Of a stretch of DNA of 64,000 nucleotides, positions 15,823 to 24,540 are shown piece by piece. Under the pieces are notes generated by a model. The model was not told where the DNA came from and did no database searches. It saw only the letters and a list, made by a program, of their open reading frames with translations. Positions within the stretch are counted from its first letter, which is position 1. Each line of letters begins with the position of its first letter. The stretch is from positions 5,456,001-5,520,000 of the forward strand of contig NZ_CP186334.1 in the NCBI RefSeq assembly GCF_049347105.1. Reading direction: 5' to 3'. This DNA is from Gaoshiqia hydrogeniformans. Its GTDB lineage: Bacteria; Bacteroidota; Bacteroidia; Bacteroidales; Prolixibacteraceae. The position numbers and the translations under genes are program-made.

Positions 15823-18102
15823 TTAATCGTTAATCTTTCCGTCCCATATTCCAGTTAAAACACGGTCGGCTATTCCGCAGTAGTTTTCATCAAATTTCAA
15901 AGAAACAGTTTTTGACAGGTCTATCTCATCGGTATTGCTTACCGGATGCGGATAAACCGGGACCTGTGCGCCGTACTTCACCCAAACGGGCATTTCGTCA
16001 AGCGGGCATTCAAAACCTTTCAGCCAACAGTTCCCTTCGGTCATTTTTCCATTAAACAGGTTCACCCAGGTTCCTTCGGGCAGATAGACATCGCGAAGGT
16101 TTTGGCTGTTCATCACCGGGGCCACCAAAAAATCATCACCGAAATAATACTGATCGTCGATATGCCAGCACATGTTATCATCTGAATGATGAAAAATCAG
16201 CGCCCGCAGCACCGGGAAACCTGTTTTTGTTGTCTTCTCGCTTTGTTCCTGCAAATACGGGATCAGCGCGTAACGCAGCTTCAGCCACTTGCGCACAATT
16301 CCGGTGATGGCCGGATATTCGTAGGGTTCGCGTTTTGAGGTGCCATGATACCGGAGGTGCGACGAAAACACGCCAAACTGGGTCCAGCGAACATACAGAT
16401 CATCAGGAACCACCGAATTCATAAAATCGGGCACACCGTGAAATCCGGGCACATCGTGGCTCCAAAAGCCAAAGCCCGACAAACCAATGTGCAGGCCGCC
16501 TTTCAGCGAACCGGCCAAACCGTCCCACGAGCAGGCCGAATCGCCGCCCCAGTGCAGGGGATAGCGCTGGCAACCCGCCCATCCGGCACGTGCCCAAACA
16601 ATGCCGTCACCGGTAACTTCTTTCGTAACCTCGAAAGCCGCTTTTTGATACAGCAACGCATACAGGTTGTTGAGCAGTTCGGGCTTTATGGCGTGATATT
16701 CCGCATCCAGGTGGATATCTTCTCCAAAGTCGGTCTTGATGCAAACCACCCCCATATTCAGCAGGCTACGAAGAAGATCCTTGTACCATTCCACCGCTTT
16801 TGGGTAAGTAAAATCGATGGTTCCGGCATAATCCAGCGCGCTGAAATTGGATCCGCCCTGTTTTTCCGTCTTTTTCAGGATGCACATGTATTTGTTTTCC
16901 AACGCCTCATCGTGCTGTTCGGCTTTGGCGGCAATATATGGCATCTGCCAAAGACTTACTTTGAAGCCATCGCCCCGAAGTTTGCGGATAAATTTTTCCG
17001 GTTCGGGGAAGCGCTCGGGGTTGAATTTCCACTCGCACAGCCAGTCGGTTCGAAACCAGCCGGTATCGAGGTGGATCACGTCGCAGGGGAAATCTTCTTT
17101 TCGCAACCGGTCGCAGATCTGCTCCACCTCATCAGCCGAAAAATAGGTCATGCGGCTCATCCAGGTACCGAAACTCCAAAGTGGCAACATGGTGGGAAAA
17201 CCGGTCAGGCGACGGTATTCGTACAATATATCCTCCGGAGTATTTCCGCCGATCAGGAACACATCCATTGCCGGTTCTTCGGTAAGCAGCTGCACCGAAC
17301 GGGTGGAATGATCGGCCAGCGAAAACTTGCTATGTGCCGTGGTATGCATAAACAAGCCATACATCCGGCTTGACAGGTAAAACGGAATATTTTTGTAGGT
17401 ACGGCGGTTGTTCACCCCCTGACCGTCCTGATTTTTTAGTTGGAAGGTGTGGCCGGACAAATCCATTTTGGTGAAGCGTTCGCCGGTGCCAACAAATTTT
17501 TCATCCGCTCCGGCATGAAACGACATGGTGGTTCGGTGCCACTGTCCTTCCCGCTCCACACAAGCCAGCGCAAAGGCATCGTGGCGGGCCGGGAAAAACT
17601 GGTCGTAAGCGCTCAGCTCAACTTCCTTATTCCCATCAGGCAGAAAAGTCATTTCCAGCGTTTCGCTCGGGGAAGGCAGTAAATCGCTCCAGTGATCAAT
17701 GGCTATTGGCTTCCGGTTGTGCCGGGCCCGGATGATCCCGTTGGCATCTTTTACAATCCATTCATCAGCGCTTATTTCAACAGACAAGGGTACAATTTTC
17801 AATCCCGGGTCAATCGCCAACATTTCCGAATCGGGCATGGACTGCCCCTCAAAAGCCACTGACAGGCGCAGGATTTTATCGCCATAGGCCCTCAACTTCA
17901 GTTGAAACGTCTTGCATTCAGCAGTCAGATCCGGATGAATATCGTTTCCCGGCAATTGTTTCTGAAAGGGAATGTCAAAAACTACATCTGTCCCGTCCGC
18001 CCGGACATCAACGGGCATGCAGGTTTTCCACAAGCTTTCGTCCCCGATCAGGTTGGGATCAAAGTCCAGAAAGTCGTAGAGTTGATAATTCGTTTGTTTC
18101 AT
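15823..18102 (-). CDS. GH31 alpha-glycosidase, alpha-xylosidase-like
   Basis: 759 residues with no clear signal peptide, so probably cytoplasmic like E. coli YicI. An N-terminal beta-sandwich (to about 265) precedes the TIM barrel. The catalytic nucleophile is Asp458 in IKTDFGED and the acid/base Asp521 in HWGGDSACSW; FGFWSHDVPGFHG completes the GH31 pattern. KTDFGE with the downstream SHD motif is the arrangement of alpha-xylosidases rather than of maltase-type alpha-glucosidases, but that distinction is family-level inference. Next to a GH2 and a GH95, an alpha-xylosidase would fit xyloglucan side chains. RG-II also contains alpha-xylose. The upstream GH2 gene ends 39 bp away, and that gap has a weak match to the LacI operator (18113-18126). 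Confidence 0.88.
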   Translation of the reverse strand: MKQTNYQLYDFLDFDPNLIGDESLWKTCMPVDVRADGTDVVFDIPFQKQLPGNDIHPDLTAECKTFQLKLRAYGDKILRLSVAFEGQSMPDSEMLAIDPGLKIVPLSVEISADEWIVKDANGIIRARHNRKPIAIDHWSDLLPSPSETLEMTFLPDGNKEVELSAYDQFFPARHDAFALACVEREGQWHRTTMSFHAGADEKFVGTGERFTKMDLSGHTFQLKNQDGQGVNNRRTYKNIPFYLSSRMYGLFMHTTAHSKFSLADHSTRSVQLLTEEPAMDVFLIGGNTPEDILYEYRRLTGFPTMLPLWSFGTWMSRMTYFSADEVEQICDRLRKEDFPCDVIHLDTGWFRTDWLCEWKFNPERFPEPEKFIRKLRGDGFKVSLWQMPYIAAKAEQHDEALENKYMCILKKTEKQGGSNFSALDYAGTIDFTYPKAVEWYKDLLRSLLNMGVVCIKTDFGEDIHLDAEYHAIKPELLNNLYALLYQKAAFEVTKEVTGDGIVWARAGWAGCQRYPLHWGGDSACSWDGLAGSLKGGLHIGLSGFGFWSHDVPGFHGVPDFMNSVVPDDLYVRWTQFGVFSSHLRYHGTSKREPYEYPAITGIVRKWLKLRYALIPYLQEQSEKTTKTGFPVLRALIFHHSDDNMCWHIDDQYYFGDDFLVAPVMNSQNLRDVYLPEGTWVNLFNGKMTEGNCWLKGFECPLDEMPVWVKYGAQVPVYPHPVSNTDEIDLSKTVSLKFDENYCGIADRVLTGIWDGKIND

Positions 18103-18141
18103 ATTCTTTGTGAATAATCGTTTTAATAGTTGAAAGCCAGA

Positions 18142-21100
18142 CTACTGAATTTTCAGGAAGTTGAAACCGATTGGTCCGCCGTCGAGCAATTTGAACCGGA
18201 TAGTATAAGTTCCTGCGTTGATGGTAGTTTGCGTATCGGTGCGCAAGCTTTTCAGCTTCCCGCCCGATGGCAGAAACTCCAGCGGTCCCTGCCACATGAC
18301 CCGACCGTCGCGGCTCACAATGCTCATTTCTACCATCAAGGATTTTTCGGCCGGGTTCAGATAACGGATTTCCAGCCCGTATTTCGAAGCCAGGCCAACC
18401 GAAAATTGCCAGCTCACCGCATCGTTTTTCCCGGAAAGAAGTATGCCTTCCTTTCCGGCCAGCTCGGTTTTCCGGCTTTTGCCTGCAAGCGTGGCATCCT
18501 CTACCCGGTACGTCACCGTTTCGCGCAAGTCGATGGCATCGTCGAGCTTGGTTACCGGGACAGCCGCCAGCATCATCAGCCCGGATCCGGCATTGGGGAA
18601 TTGTATTGCTTCACCAGCGGAGAAACGCTTGCGGTATATGTGCCAGATCGTTCCGCTGTTTTGGTTTATTTTTACATATTCAGGATGGTATTTGAAACCG
18701 TCACGCGCTTCCACTGAATCCTTCAGGGCGAAATACAAGTCAGCATCGGCAGTAATTTTAAGCGACTTTAGCCGGTCTGGTGAAAAACCATTTTCGGTGG
18801 CCGGCTGCAACCATTCCGCCCCGTACAGTTCAGAAGGAAGGGCTGCAAAACACGCTTCGGCATCCGCAAAACATTTGTCGCCTGTGTTGAGCCAGGTTTT
18901 GGCAGCAAACAGGTCCGGCGCGTCGCCCGACAACAACCTTTCCGAGGCCGGGGCAGGTTTTACAGTTTTCCCGGCGGTTGAAACGGCTATTGCCGAAATC
19001 ACGGCTTGCCCGGCATCCACTTTCGGGAAAGAGATCTTCAGCTTTCCGCCGGTAACCTTAGCGTGAAGCATTTTCTTCAGCATCCGGCCAACACCGGCCT
19101 CGCTCCAGATATCCAGCTTTTTCAGCATCACCTCATCGTTCACCGCCACATCAAATAAGCGCCAGCCGCTGCAATCCAGTCCGCCGCCTTTGCCGTACCA
19201 GGGTTCCGTAAAGAACAATTCTACCTGGTACTCGCCGTCGGGGACCGGAAATTCGTACGAAAGTTTGTGCCGGCCATACCGGTAGCTTTGTAAAAGCCGC
19301 CAGTCGAGCGTGCCCTGCACCGGGTCGTACGACTGCCGCTGACTGCCGTAAAACGCCGGAAGTCCGTCGTAATCGTCCGTCCACGAACGGCTCCCCCACG
19401 ATTTTTCATCTGATTTTCGCACATCGGCCATCCAGGTATGGCCATCTGTATCAACATAGTCCGGACCGCCGCAATTTACGCGGTACAGGTAATTCCGGTC
19501 GGCTCCTGAAGTCAGCGGTTCCACCTTTTCGGCCAGCTTTTCAATGCCTTCGGCCACCGGCAAATGGTGCAACACGATGTAATCTTCGGCCATCTTTTTC
19601 CCGTTTACATATCCTTCGGCATATAAAACATTCGTTTGAACATCCACCTCATTCCATATAAAATGGCGCCCCCTGCCGGGATTTGACTTCCGTCCGAATG
19701 AACGGGATTTCACGCCATTGAACAGTTCCACTTCTTCGCAATTGGAAAAGACACGGATGCCGTTTTTCACACCAGGTTCGAGCCAGCGATCGGGCCAGCT
19801 GTGCGACACGATGTAAACCATCGGTTCGGTTTGTTTGGGTGCATAATTGGCCCGGTACATATACCAGGCGTCCAGCGGTTCTCCCCAAATGGTCATAATG
19901 CCTTTGTAATTGACCGGCCCGAGACGGTCCAGCCCGCGCACGCCTTCCCCACCCTGCGTACGCCCGGGGTTTTCGTGTGAGCTGAACAGCCAGTGGTACT
20001 GTCCGCAACATAGGTCGCTGACCGACTCGGCCAGGCGAATTTTTGATTCCATGAGCAGATTAAAACGGTCTTCGCTGTACAGGCCATTCTGGTCGAATTC
20101 GCCTTCGGTGTGCAAGCCGGCGCTTCGCCATGCGCCATATTCGCCGTTAAGCAACTGGCTGGAAATTTCTTCGGCATACAAATCGGGATTGCCGCCATAA
20201 GTACCCGACCAGTTTTGAATGACATTCCAGTCGGTGCCGGTACCCCCGTTGCAGGTAGTGATTAAACGTTGTTTGGAAGCGGTCGGATCGAGTTTCCGGA
20301 TCAGGTCGGAACATTCTTCGGCAAAATCGGCAGGCAGGGTGCTTTCGTTTTCAAGTCCCCACAGGATGATGGAGGGACTGTTGCGCCGTTCCCGGATCCA
20401 GTCGGTCAACAGCTGTTTAAAGTTTTGGCGAAAGTCCGGATTATCGAACCAGATATGGGCAGCCATTTGTGGCCACCACAAAATACCGTGGCGGTCCCAC
20501 TCGGGATGATAGCGCAGGTTGTGGGGTTGGTGGGCATCGCGAAACGAATTGTAACCGGCAGTCAGTACCTGTTCCACGCGGGCCAGCACCTGTTCATCTG
20601 AAAAAGCATGGCTCTGCCCGGTAAGGTGTTCGTACTCAGCCGTTCCGTTAATGAAAACAGGCTTTCCGTTCAGGTAGAACCGGTTGGTCGGGTCCTCACC
20701 AAAAATGTCCCATTTGATCCAGCGAATGCCGCAGGGGGTTTTCAGCTCATCCACCAACTGCCCATTTTCAAATAATTCGGTGTGGACGGTGTACAAATAC
20801 GGATCTTCGAGCGACCACAAACGCGGATTTTTCACCGGGTCGAATGTCTGCCGGATAGTGTCCATCTGCCCGGCAGCAAGACGAATTTCCTCTTCATCCC
20901 GGGTGACGACCTTGCCTTTATTGTCTTTCAAACTGTTCACCACCCGGATCGAAACTTCACGTTGACGGTAGTTTTTTACTTCTGTCGTGAGATGAAGCGC
21001 AGCTTCTTTTTCCGAAATGTTTTCATCGTTCCAGATGTGGACGCCAAACGGCTCAATACGCACCGGATCAGTGGTGATCAGATGTACCGGGCGAAAAATT

Positions 21101-21684
21101 CCCAGGGGCTGGCTTCCTTCCGAAAAACCCCACTCGGGACTGCAACCGCCGCACACCCAGGGCAAATCGCGAATATCGGCCGGATGGTCGGCGCGAACGG
21201 CCAAAAGGTTTTCACTTTCAGGTTGAATAAAATCGGTCACGTCCAGCGTAAACGATGTGCGTCCTCCGGCATGATAACCAACCGAATCGCCGTTCAGCCA
21301 AACGGTGGCATACGATCCGACACCTTCGAACCATAGAAAATACTGTTTATCCGGCCGCGGTTGTTCTACACTGAAGGTTTTGCGGTACCAGGCATAACCA
21401 TGCCGGTTTCCGTGTCGAAGACGACGATAGCCCCCGTAATCGTCCCAGTTATGGGGAACATCTACCTGTTGCCAGCCATCAACCACAAAATCAGGTTGCT
21501 GAAAGCCTGTAAATGCAGCTGATGACGAATCATCAGCTACGGTAAACCAATCCGCATTCAGCAATTGCTCGCGCCGAATACCGGGTTCCCCGGTCCGTGA
21601 ACAAGAAAAAAAAATTCCCGTCAAAAGAATCATCAAAAGTAACTGTAACCATCTCCGGCTGTTCCGCCCCAAATTATCCATCAT
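18142..21684 (-). CDS. GH2 glycosidase with C-terminal malectin-like domain, lipoprotein
   Basis: 1180 residues, long for GH2. Lipoprotein signal with Cys28 (GIFFSC). The GH2 sugar-binding jelly roll (about 50-225), Ig-like domain and TIM barrel (about 325-600) are in the usual order. The acid/base is Glu447 (WGLENES) and the nucleophile Glu515 (NGEYGAW). From about 730 to 900 it carries a malectin-like module (GGPDYVDTDGHTWMADV, GEYQVELFFTEPWYG, FDVAVNDEVML), followed by about 280 residues of a further beta-rich, CBM-like region ending IGFNFLKIQ. GH2 members include beta-galactosidases, beta-glucuronidases and alpha-L-arabinopyranosidases, and the sugar is not determined here. It lies between GH95 and GH31 with gaps under 40 bp, so one transcript is likely. 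Confidence 0.88.
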   Translation of the reverse strand: MMDNLGRNSRRWLQLLLMILLTGIFFSCSRTGEPGIRREQLLNADWFTVADDSSSAAFTGFQQPDFVVDGWQQVDVPHNWDDYGGYRRLRHGNRHGYAWYRKTFSVEQPRPDKQYFLWFEGVGSYATVWLNGDSVGYHAGGRTSFTLDVTDFIQPESENLLAVRADHPADIRDLPWVCGGCSPEWGFSEGSQPLGIFRPVHLITTDPVRIEPFGVHIWNDENISEKEAALHLTTEVKNYRQREVSIRVVNSLKDNKGKVVTRDEEEIRLAAGQMDTIRQTFDPVKNPRLWSLEDPYLYTVHTELFENGQLVDELKTPCGIRWIKWDIFGEDPTNRFYLNGKPVFINGTAEYEHLTGQSHAFSDEQVLARVEQVLTAGYNSFRDAHQPHNLRYHPEWDRHGILWWPQMAAHIWFDNPDFRQNFKQLLTDWIRERRNSPSIILWGLENESTLPADFAEECSDLIRKLDPTASKQRLITTCNGGTGTDWNVIQNWSGTYGGNPDLYAEEISSQLLNGEYGAWRSAGLHTEGEFDQNGLYSEDRFNLLMESKIRLAESVSDLCCGQYHWLFSSHENPGRTQGGEGVRGLDRLGPVNYKGIMTIWGEPLDAWYMYRANYAPKQTEPMVYIVSHSWPDRWLEPGVKNGIRVFSNCEEVELFNGVKSRSFGRKSNPGRGRHFIWNEVDVQTNVLYAEGYVNGKKMAEDYIVLHHLPVAEGIEKLAEKVEPLTSGADRNYLYRVNCGGPDYVDTDGHTWMADVRKSDEKSWGSRSWTDDYDGLPAFYGSQRQSYDPVQGTLDWRLLQSYRYGRHKLSYEFPVPDGEYQVELFFTEPWYGKGGGLDCSGWRLFDVAVNDEVMLKKLDIWSEAGVGRMLKKMLHAKVTGGKLKISFPKVDAGQAVISAIAVSTAGKTVKPAPASERLLSGDAPDLFAAKTWLNTGDKCFADAEACFAALPSELYGAEWLQPATENGFSPDRLKSLKITADADLYFALKDSVEARDGFKYHPEYVKINQNSGTIWHIYRKRFSAGEAIQFPNAGSGLMMLAAVPVTKLDDAIDLRETVTYRVEDATLAGKSRKTELAGKEGILLSGKNDAVSWQFSVGLASKYGLEIRYLNPAEKSLMVEMSIVSRDGRVMWQGPLEFLPSGGKLKSLRTDTQTTINAGTYTIRFKLLDGGPIGFNFLKIQ

Positions 21685-21705
21685 CGTTCTGTTTTTCCGG
21701 TAATC

Positions 21706-24159
21706 TTATTTTTTCAGTTCAAACGTGTAGCTCTTACCGGCTTCGGTTTGAAAGTCGTAAAGAAAAGTTTTCGGTAATTTCACCCCCTTCAGTCTGGCTT
21801 TTGGTGAAATCAGCGGGTCTTTAATCTCGTTGATTGGATAAAACGGATTGGAGTTGCCTCCCTTTGCTACTGTCAGCAGAACCCCGTCAACCGGGCGAAG
21901 CGGTTGTTTCACCCGGATGCGGCAATTGCCGCCCAGGGATGAATGGACAGTTAATGTTTTGATTTGCCCCTTCTCCCAACTCAGGTCCACTTCGAAACCG
22001 CCGCGCGCTTTCAGTCCGTTGATTTGGCCTTTCTGCCAGCGGTCGGGCAAAGCAGGAAGTACATAAATAAAACCGTCGTAGCTTTGCATCAGCATTTCGG
22101 CAATACCGGCGGCACACCCAAAGTTGCCGTCGATCTGGAAAGGCGGATGGGCATCGAGCAGGTTTGGATAGGTACCGCCCGATTCCTTACCCCTTTCATT
22201 ACGTAACGACGGCGACAGCTGATCGCCAATCATTTTCAGGGCATGATTGCCGTCCAGGAAGCGGGCCCAGAGGTTCACCTTCCAGCCCATCGACCAGCCG
22301 GTGGATTCGTCGCCCCGGTAAACAAGCGAGTTTCGTGCAGCTTCAAACAGTTTTGGCGTACGGAAAGGCGAGAGCTGATTGCCTGGATACAGAGCATAAA
22401 GGTGCGATACATGGCGGTGCTTGTCGTCCACGCGGTCCCAGTCTTTGATCCATTCCTGCAACTGGCTGTGCTGCCCGATCTGCATGGGCGGCAGGCGGTC
22501 TTTGGCTGCTGCCAGCGAGTCGGCAAAAGCCTGATCGGTGTCCAGGATTTCCGAGGCCTGAATGACATTCGAGAACAGGTCGAACACCAGCTGGTTGTCC
22601 ATCGTGTTACCCACACCCACGTTGATTTTAGGCAGGTAAGCATTTTCCGGCGACACCGAAGGGCCGATCACCAGCCAACCGTTAGTTGGTTCTTCAATCA
22701 AAATATCGAGCAGAAACTCCGCCGCCCCTTTCATGGCCGGGTAAGCTTCTTTTAAAAAGTCCTGATTGCCGGTGTACAGGTAGCGTTCCCACAGGTGCTG
22801 GCACAGCCAGGCGCCTCCGGTTGGCCAGAGGCCTGAACGGGCCCAGTCGACCGGGCCGGTAACGCGCCAGATGTCGGTATTGTGGTGAAGCACCCACCCG
22901 CGGGCGTTGTATAACTTTCGGGCAGTTTCCTGTCCGCTTTGCGAAAGCTCTTTCACCATCGTCAGGAAGGGCTCGTGCAGTTCCGACAGGTTGGTCAGTT
23001 CGGCCGGCCAGTAATTCATTTCGGCGTTGATGTTGGTGGTGTATTTGCTGTCCCAGGGCGGAGTCACGCGGTCGTTCCAGATGCCTTGCAGGTTCATAGG
23101 CTGCGTACCCGGCTGCGAGGCCGAAATCATCAGGTAACGGCCAAACTGGAAATACAGGCTGACCAGTTGCGGGTCGTCGCCGCCTCTAAACTGTTCCACC
23201 CGCTGATCGGTTGGAAGTTTCGCGGCCGCGGTTTCGCCCAGATCGATCGATACCCGGTTGAAGTAGCTATGATAAATCGCTTCGTGTTTGGCTTTGGCCG
23301 CATCAAAATCGTCGCCCAGCGCCTTTTTCAATATCGAGGAAGCCCTGACCAATCCATCGCCGCTGATGTCCTGATAACTTTTGAAGTTTGAAGCAATGGA
23401 AATGTAGATTGTCGCTTCCGTTGCATCTTTTATGCCGAGCTGCTTATCACTCAACAACAATGCGCCGTCTTTTAAAACCGGCTTCACCAGGGCTTCGAAA
23501 CGGACTTGTCCCAATACGCCTTCGTGGTCGTCGGTAATGCCCGAGAGGCGGATGATCGAGTCTTTCTCCACCTGGATGCGGCTGCGCAAGTCGCAGTTCA
23601 TGCCCAGCGTGCAGTTGATCTTTCCGCCCTGACCGGCCGTCAGCCGGGCCATGATGGTCTGGTTATCGAGCGAAGCCAGGTATTCGCGGGTGTAAGTCAC
23701 ACCGCCCACCTGATAAGTTACTTTTGATGAAGCATTGGCGATATCAAGCTCGCGGTAGTAATTGTTCACCTGCTCGTGCCCCGGGAAAGTCAGCCAGAGG
23801 TTGCCCACTGGCTGATACATCATGCCGCTGTTCAGCGAGAGCTTTTCGGCGTTGGCCAAATCGTCGGTCTCCTGGTATTTGCCCTGAAAGAACAAGTCAA
23901 CCAGCCGGGGAAGTAATGATGCCTTTTCGGGATCGACATTGCTGTTTGGCCCGCCCGACCACACCGTTTCTTCATTCAATTGAATTTGGTCAATGCCGGT
24001 GGTGCCGTAAATCATGGCCCCCATACGACCGTTCCCGATGGGAAGCGCCTCGTTCCAGTTAGCAGCAGGTTGGTTGTACCAAAGTTTCAGGTTGATCTCC
24101 TGCGCCTTCAAACTTAATCCACCCAACACGAGCAGTAAACTCCACAAAATTTTTCTCAT
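21706..24159 (-). CDS. GH95 alpha-L-fucosidase / alpha-L-galactosidase
   Basis: 817 residues from ATG 24159, where the signal peptide MRKILWSLLLVLGGLSLKAQ begins; the ORF opens 24 bp further up. It is secreted or periplasmic. GH95 landmarks run through the protein: LWYNQPAANWNEALPIGNGR at the mature N-terminus, TTNINAEMNYWPAEL (the two Asn that activate the water), GPSVSPENAY with the acid Glu505, and HPPFQIDGNFG with Asp677. The fold is an N-terminal beta-sandwich, an (alpha/alpha)6 barrel and a C-terminal beta domain. Characterised GH95 enzymes remove alpha-1,2-L-fucose (milk oligosaccharides, xyloglucan) or alpha-L-galactose (RG-II, xyloglucan). The surrounding genes allow either reading. 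The GH2 follows 21 bp downstream. Confidence 0.92.
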   Translation of the reverse strand: MRKILWSLLLVLGGLSLKAQEINLKLWYNQPAANWNEALPIGNGRMGAMIYGTTGIDQIQLNEETVWSGGPNSNVDPEKASLLPRLVDLFFQGKYQETDDLANAEKLSLNSGMMYQPVGNLWLTFPGHEQVNNYYRELDIANASSKVTYQVGGVTYTREYLASLDNQTIMARLTAGQGGKINCTLGMNCDLRSRIQVEKDSIIRLSGITDDHEGVLGQVRFEALVKPVLKDGALLLSDKQLGIKDATEATIYISIASNFKSYQDISGDGLVRASSILKKALGDDFDAAKAKHEAIYHSYFNRVSIDLGETAAAKLPTDQRVEQFRGGDDPQLVSLYFQFGRYLMISASQPGTQPMNLQGIWNDRVTPPWDSKYTTNINAEMNYWPAELTNLSELHEPFLTMVKELSQSGQETARKLYNARGWVLHHNTDIWRVTGPVDWARSGLWPTGGAWLCQHLWERYLYTGNQDFLKEAYPAMKGAAEFLLDILIEEPTNGWLVIGPSVSPENAYLPKINVGVGNTMDNQLVFDLFSNVIQASEILDTDQAFADSLAAAKDRLPPMQIGQHSQLQEWIKDWDRVDDKHRHVSHLYALYPGNQLSPFRTPKLFEAARNSLVYRGDESTGWSMGWKVNLWARFLDGNHALKMIGDQLSPSLRNERGKESGGTYPNLLDAHPPFQIDGNFGCAAGIAEMLMQSYDGFIYVLPALPDRWQKGQINGLKARGGFEVDLSWEKGQIKTLTVHSSLGGNCRIRVKQPLRPVDGVLLTVAKGGNSNPFYPINEIKDPLISPKARLKGVKLPKTFLYDFQTEAGKSYTFELKK

Positions 24160-24227
24160 AATGTTTATTTTTCTGAAAGTCAATCACAACTGATTCTGTC
24201 CTTCTTATAGAATACCATGTCTTATCA

Positions 24228-24415
24228 GACGGATTTTACTTTTTGTCTTGACACAAAAAGTAAACAAAAAGGTCAAGGCTGATTTTTATCTGTAAGCTCC
24301 ATCCTTTCTAAAAGCTAAGTTCAGCGGGTGATTTCCTCCTATCGTCGGAACTTCCCGCTTGCACTATGCTTTTAGTTTGATTTCGCTTTTGATAAAAATA
24401 GGCCGCGCTTCAGTT
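24228..24415. repeat. Palindromic dispersed-type repeat / MITE-like element
   Basis: The 377-bp gap between GH95 and the 903-aa gene holds a region of nested inverted repeats. TACTTTTTGT (24237-24246) and ACAAAAAGTA (24253-24262) form a perfect 10-bp stem with a 6-nt loop. GATTTTTATC (24281-24290) pairs with GATAAAAATA (24391-24400), and AGCGGG (24323-24328) with CCCGCT (24354-24359). The phrase around 'cttgacacaaaaagta' resembles a repeat I recall from many Bacteroidota genomes. Limits are approximate. The remaining sequence to 24500 is A/T-rich with no gene. Confidence 0.6.
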
Positions 24416-24500
24416 TAAAATTCAACTCTAACTAAAAATTTATTCATTTTCCAAACCATATTTTTTTCGCACATCATATGCTATCGCTTTCAACTACCGT

Positions 24501-24540
24501 TATTCTAACATTCTAATACTCTAATCTTCTAACCTTCTAA
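24501..24540. repeat. Octamer array (nnttctaa) x5
   Basis: Five 8-base units: tattctaa, cattctaa, tactctaa, tcttctaa, ccttctaa. This is the only array in the window with period 8 instead of 7. The TAG stop of the next gene (24537-24539 on the - strand) is inside the last unit. Confidence 0.9.

Noticed and set aside
16345..17373. 342-aa + strand frame
   Set aside because: It lies wholly antisense inside the GH31 gene, whose catalytic motifs are intact. It has no start signal or recognisable domain.
18113..18126. Possible seventh LacI operator before GH31
   Set aside because: Only 10 of 14 positions match the 60837 site and the TG/CA ends are missing. It is kept as a weak candidate, not as a feature.
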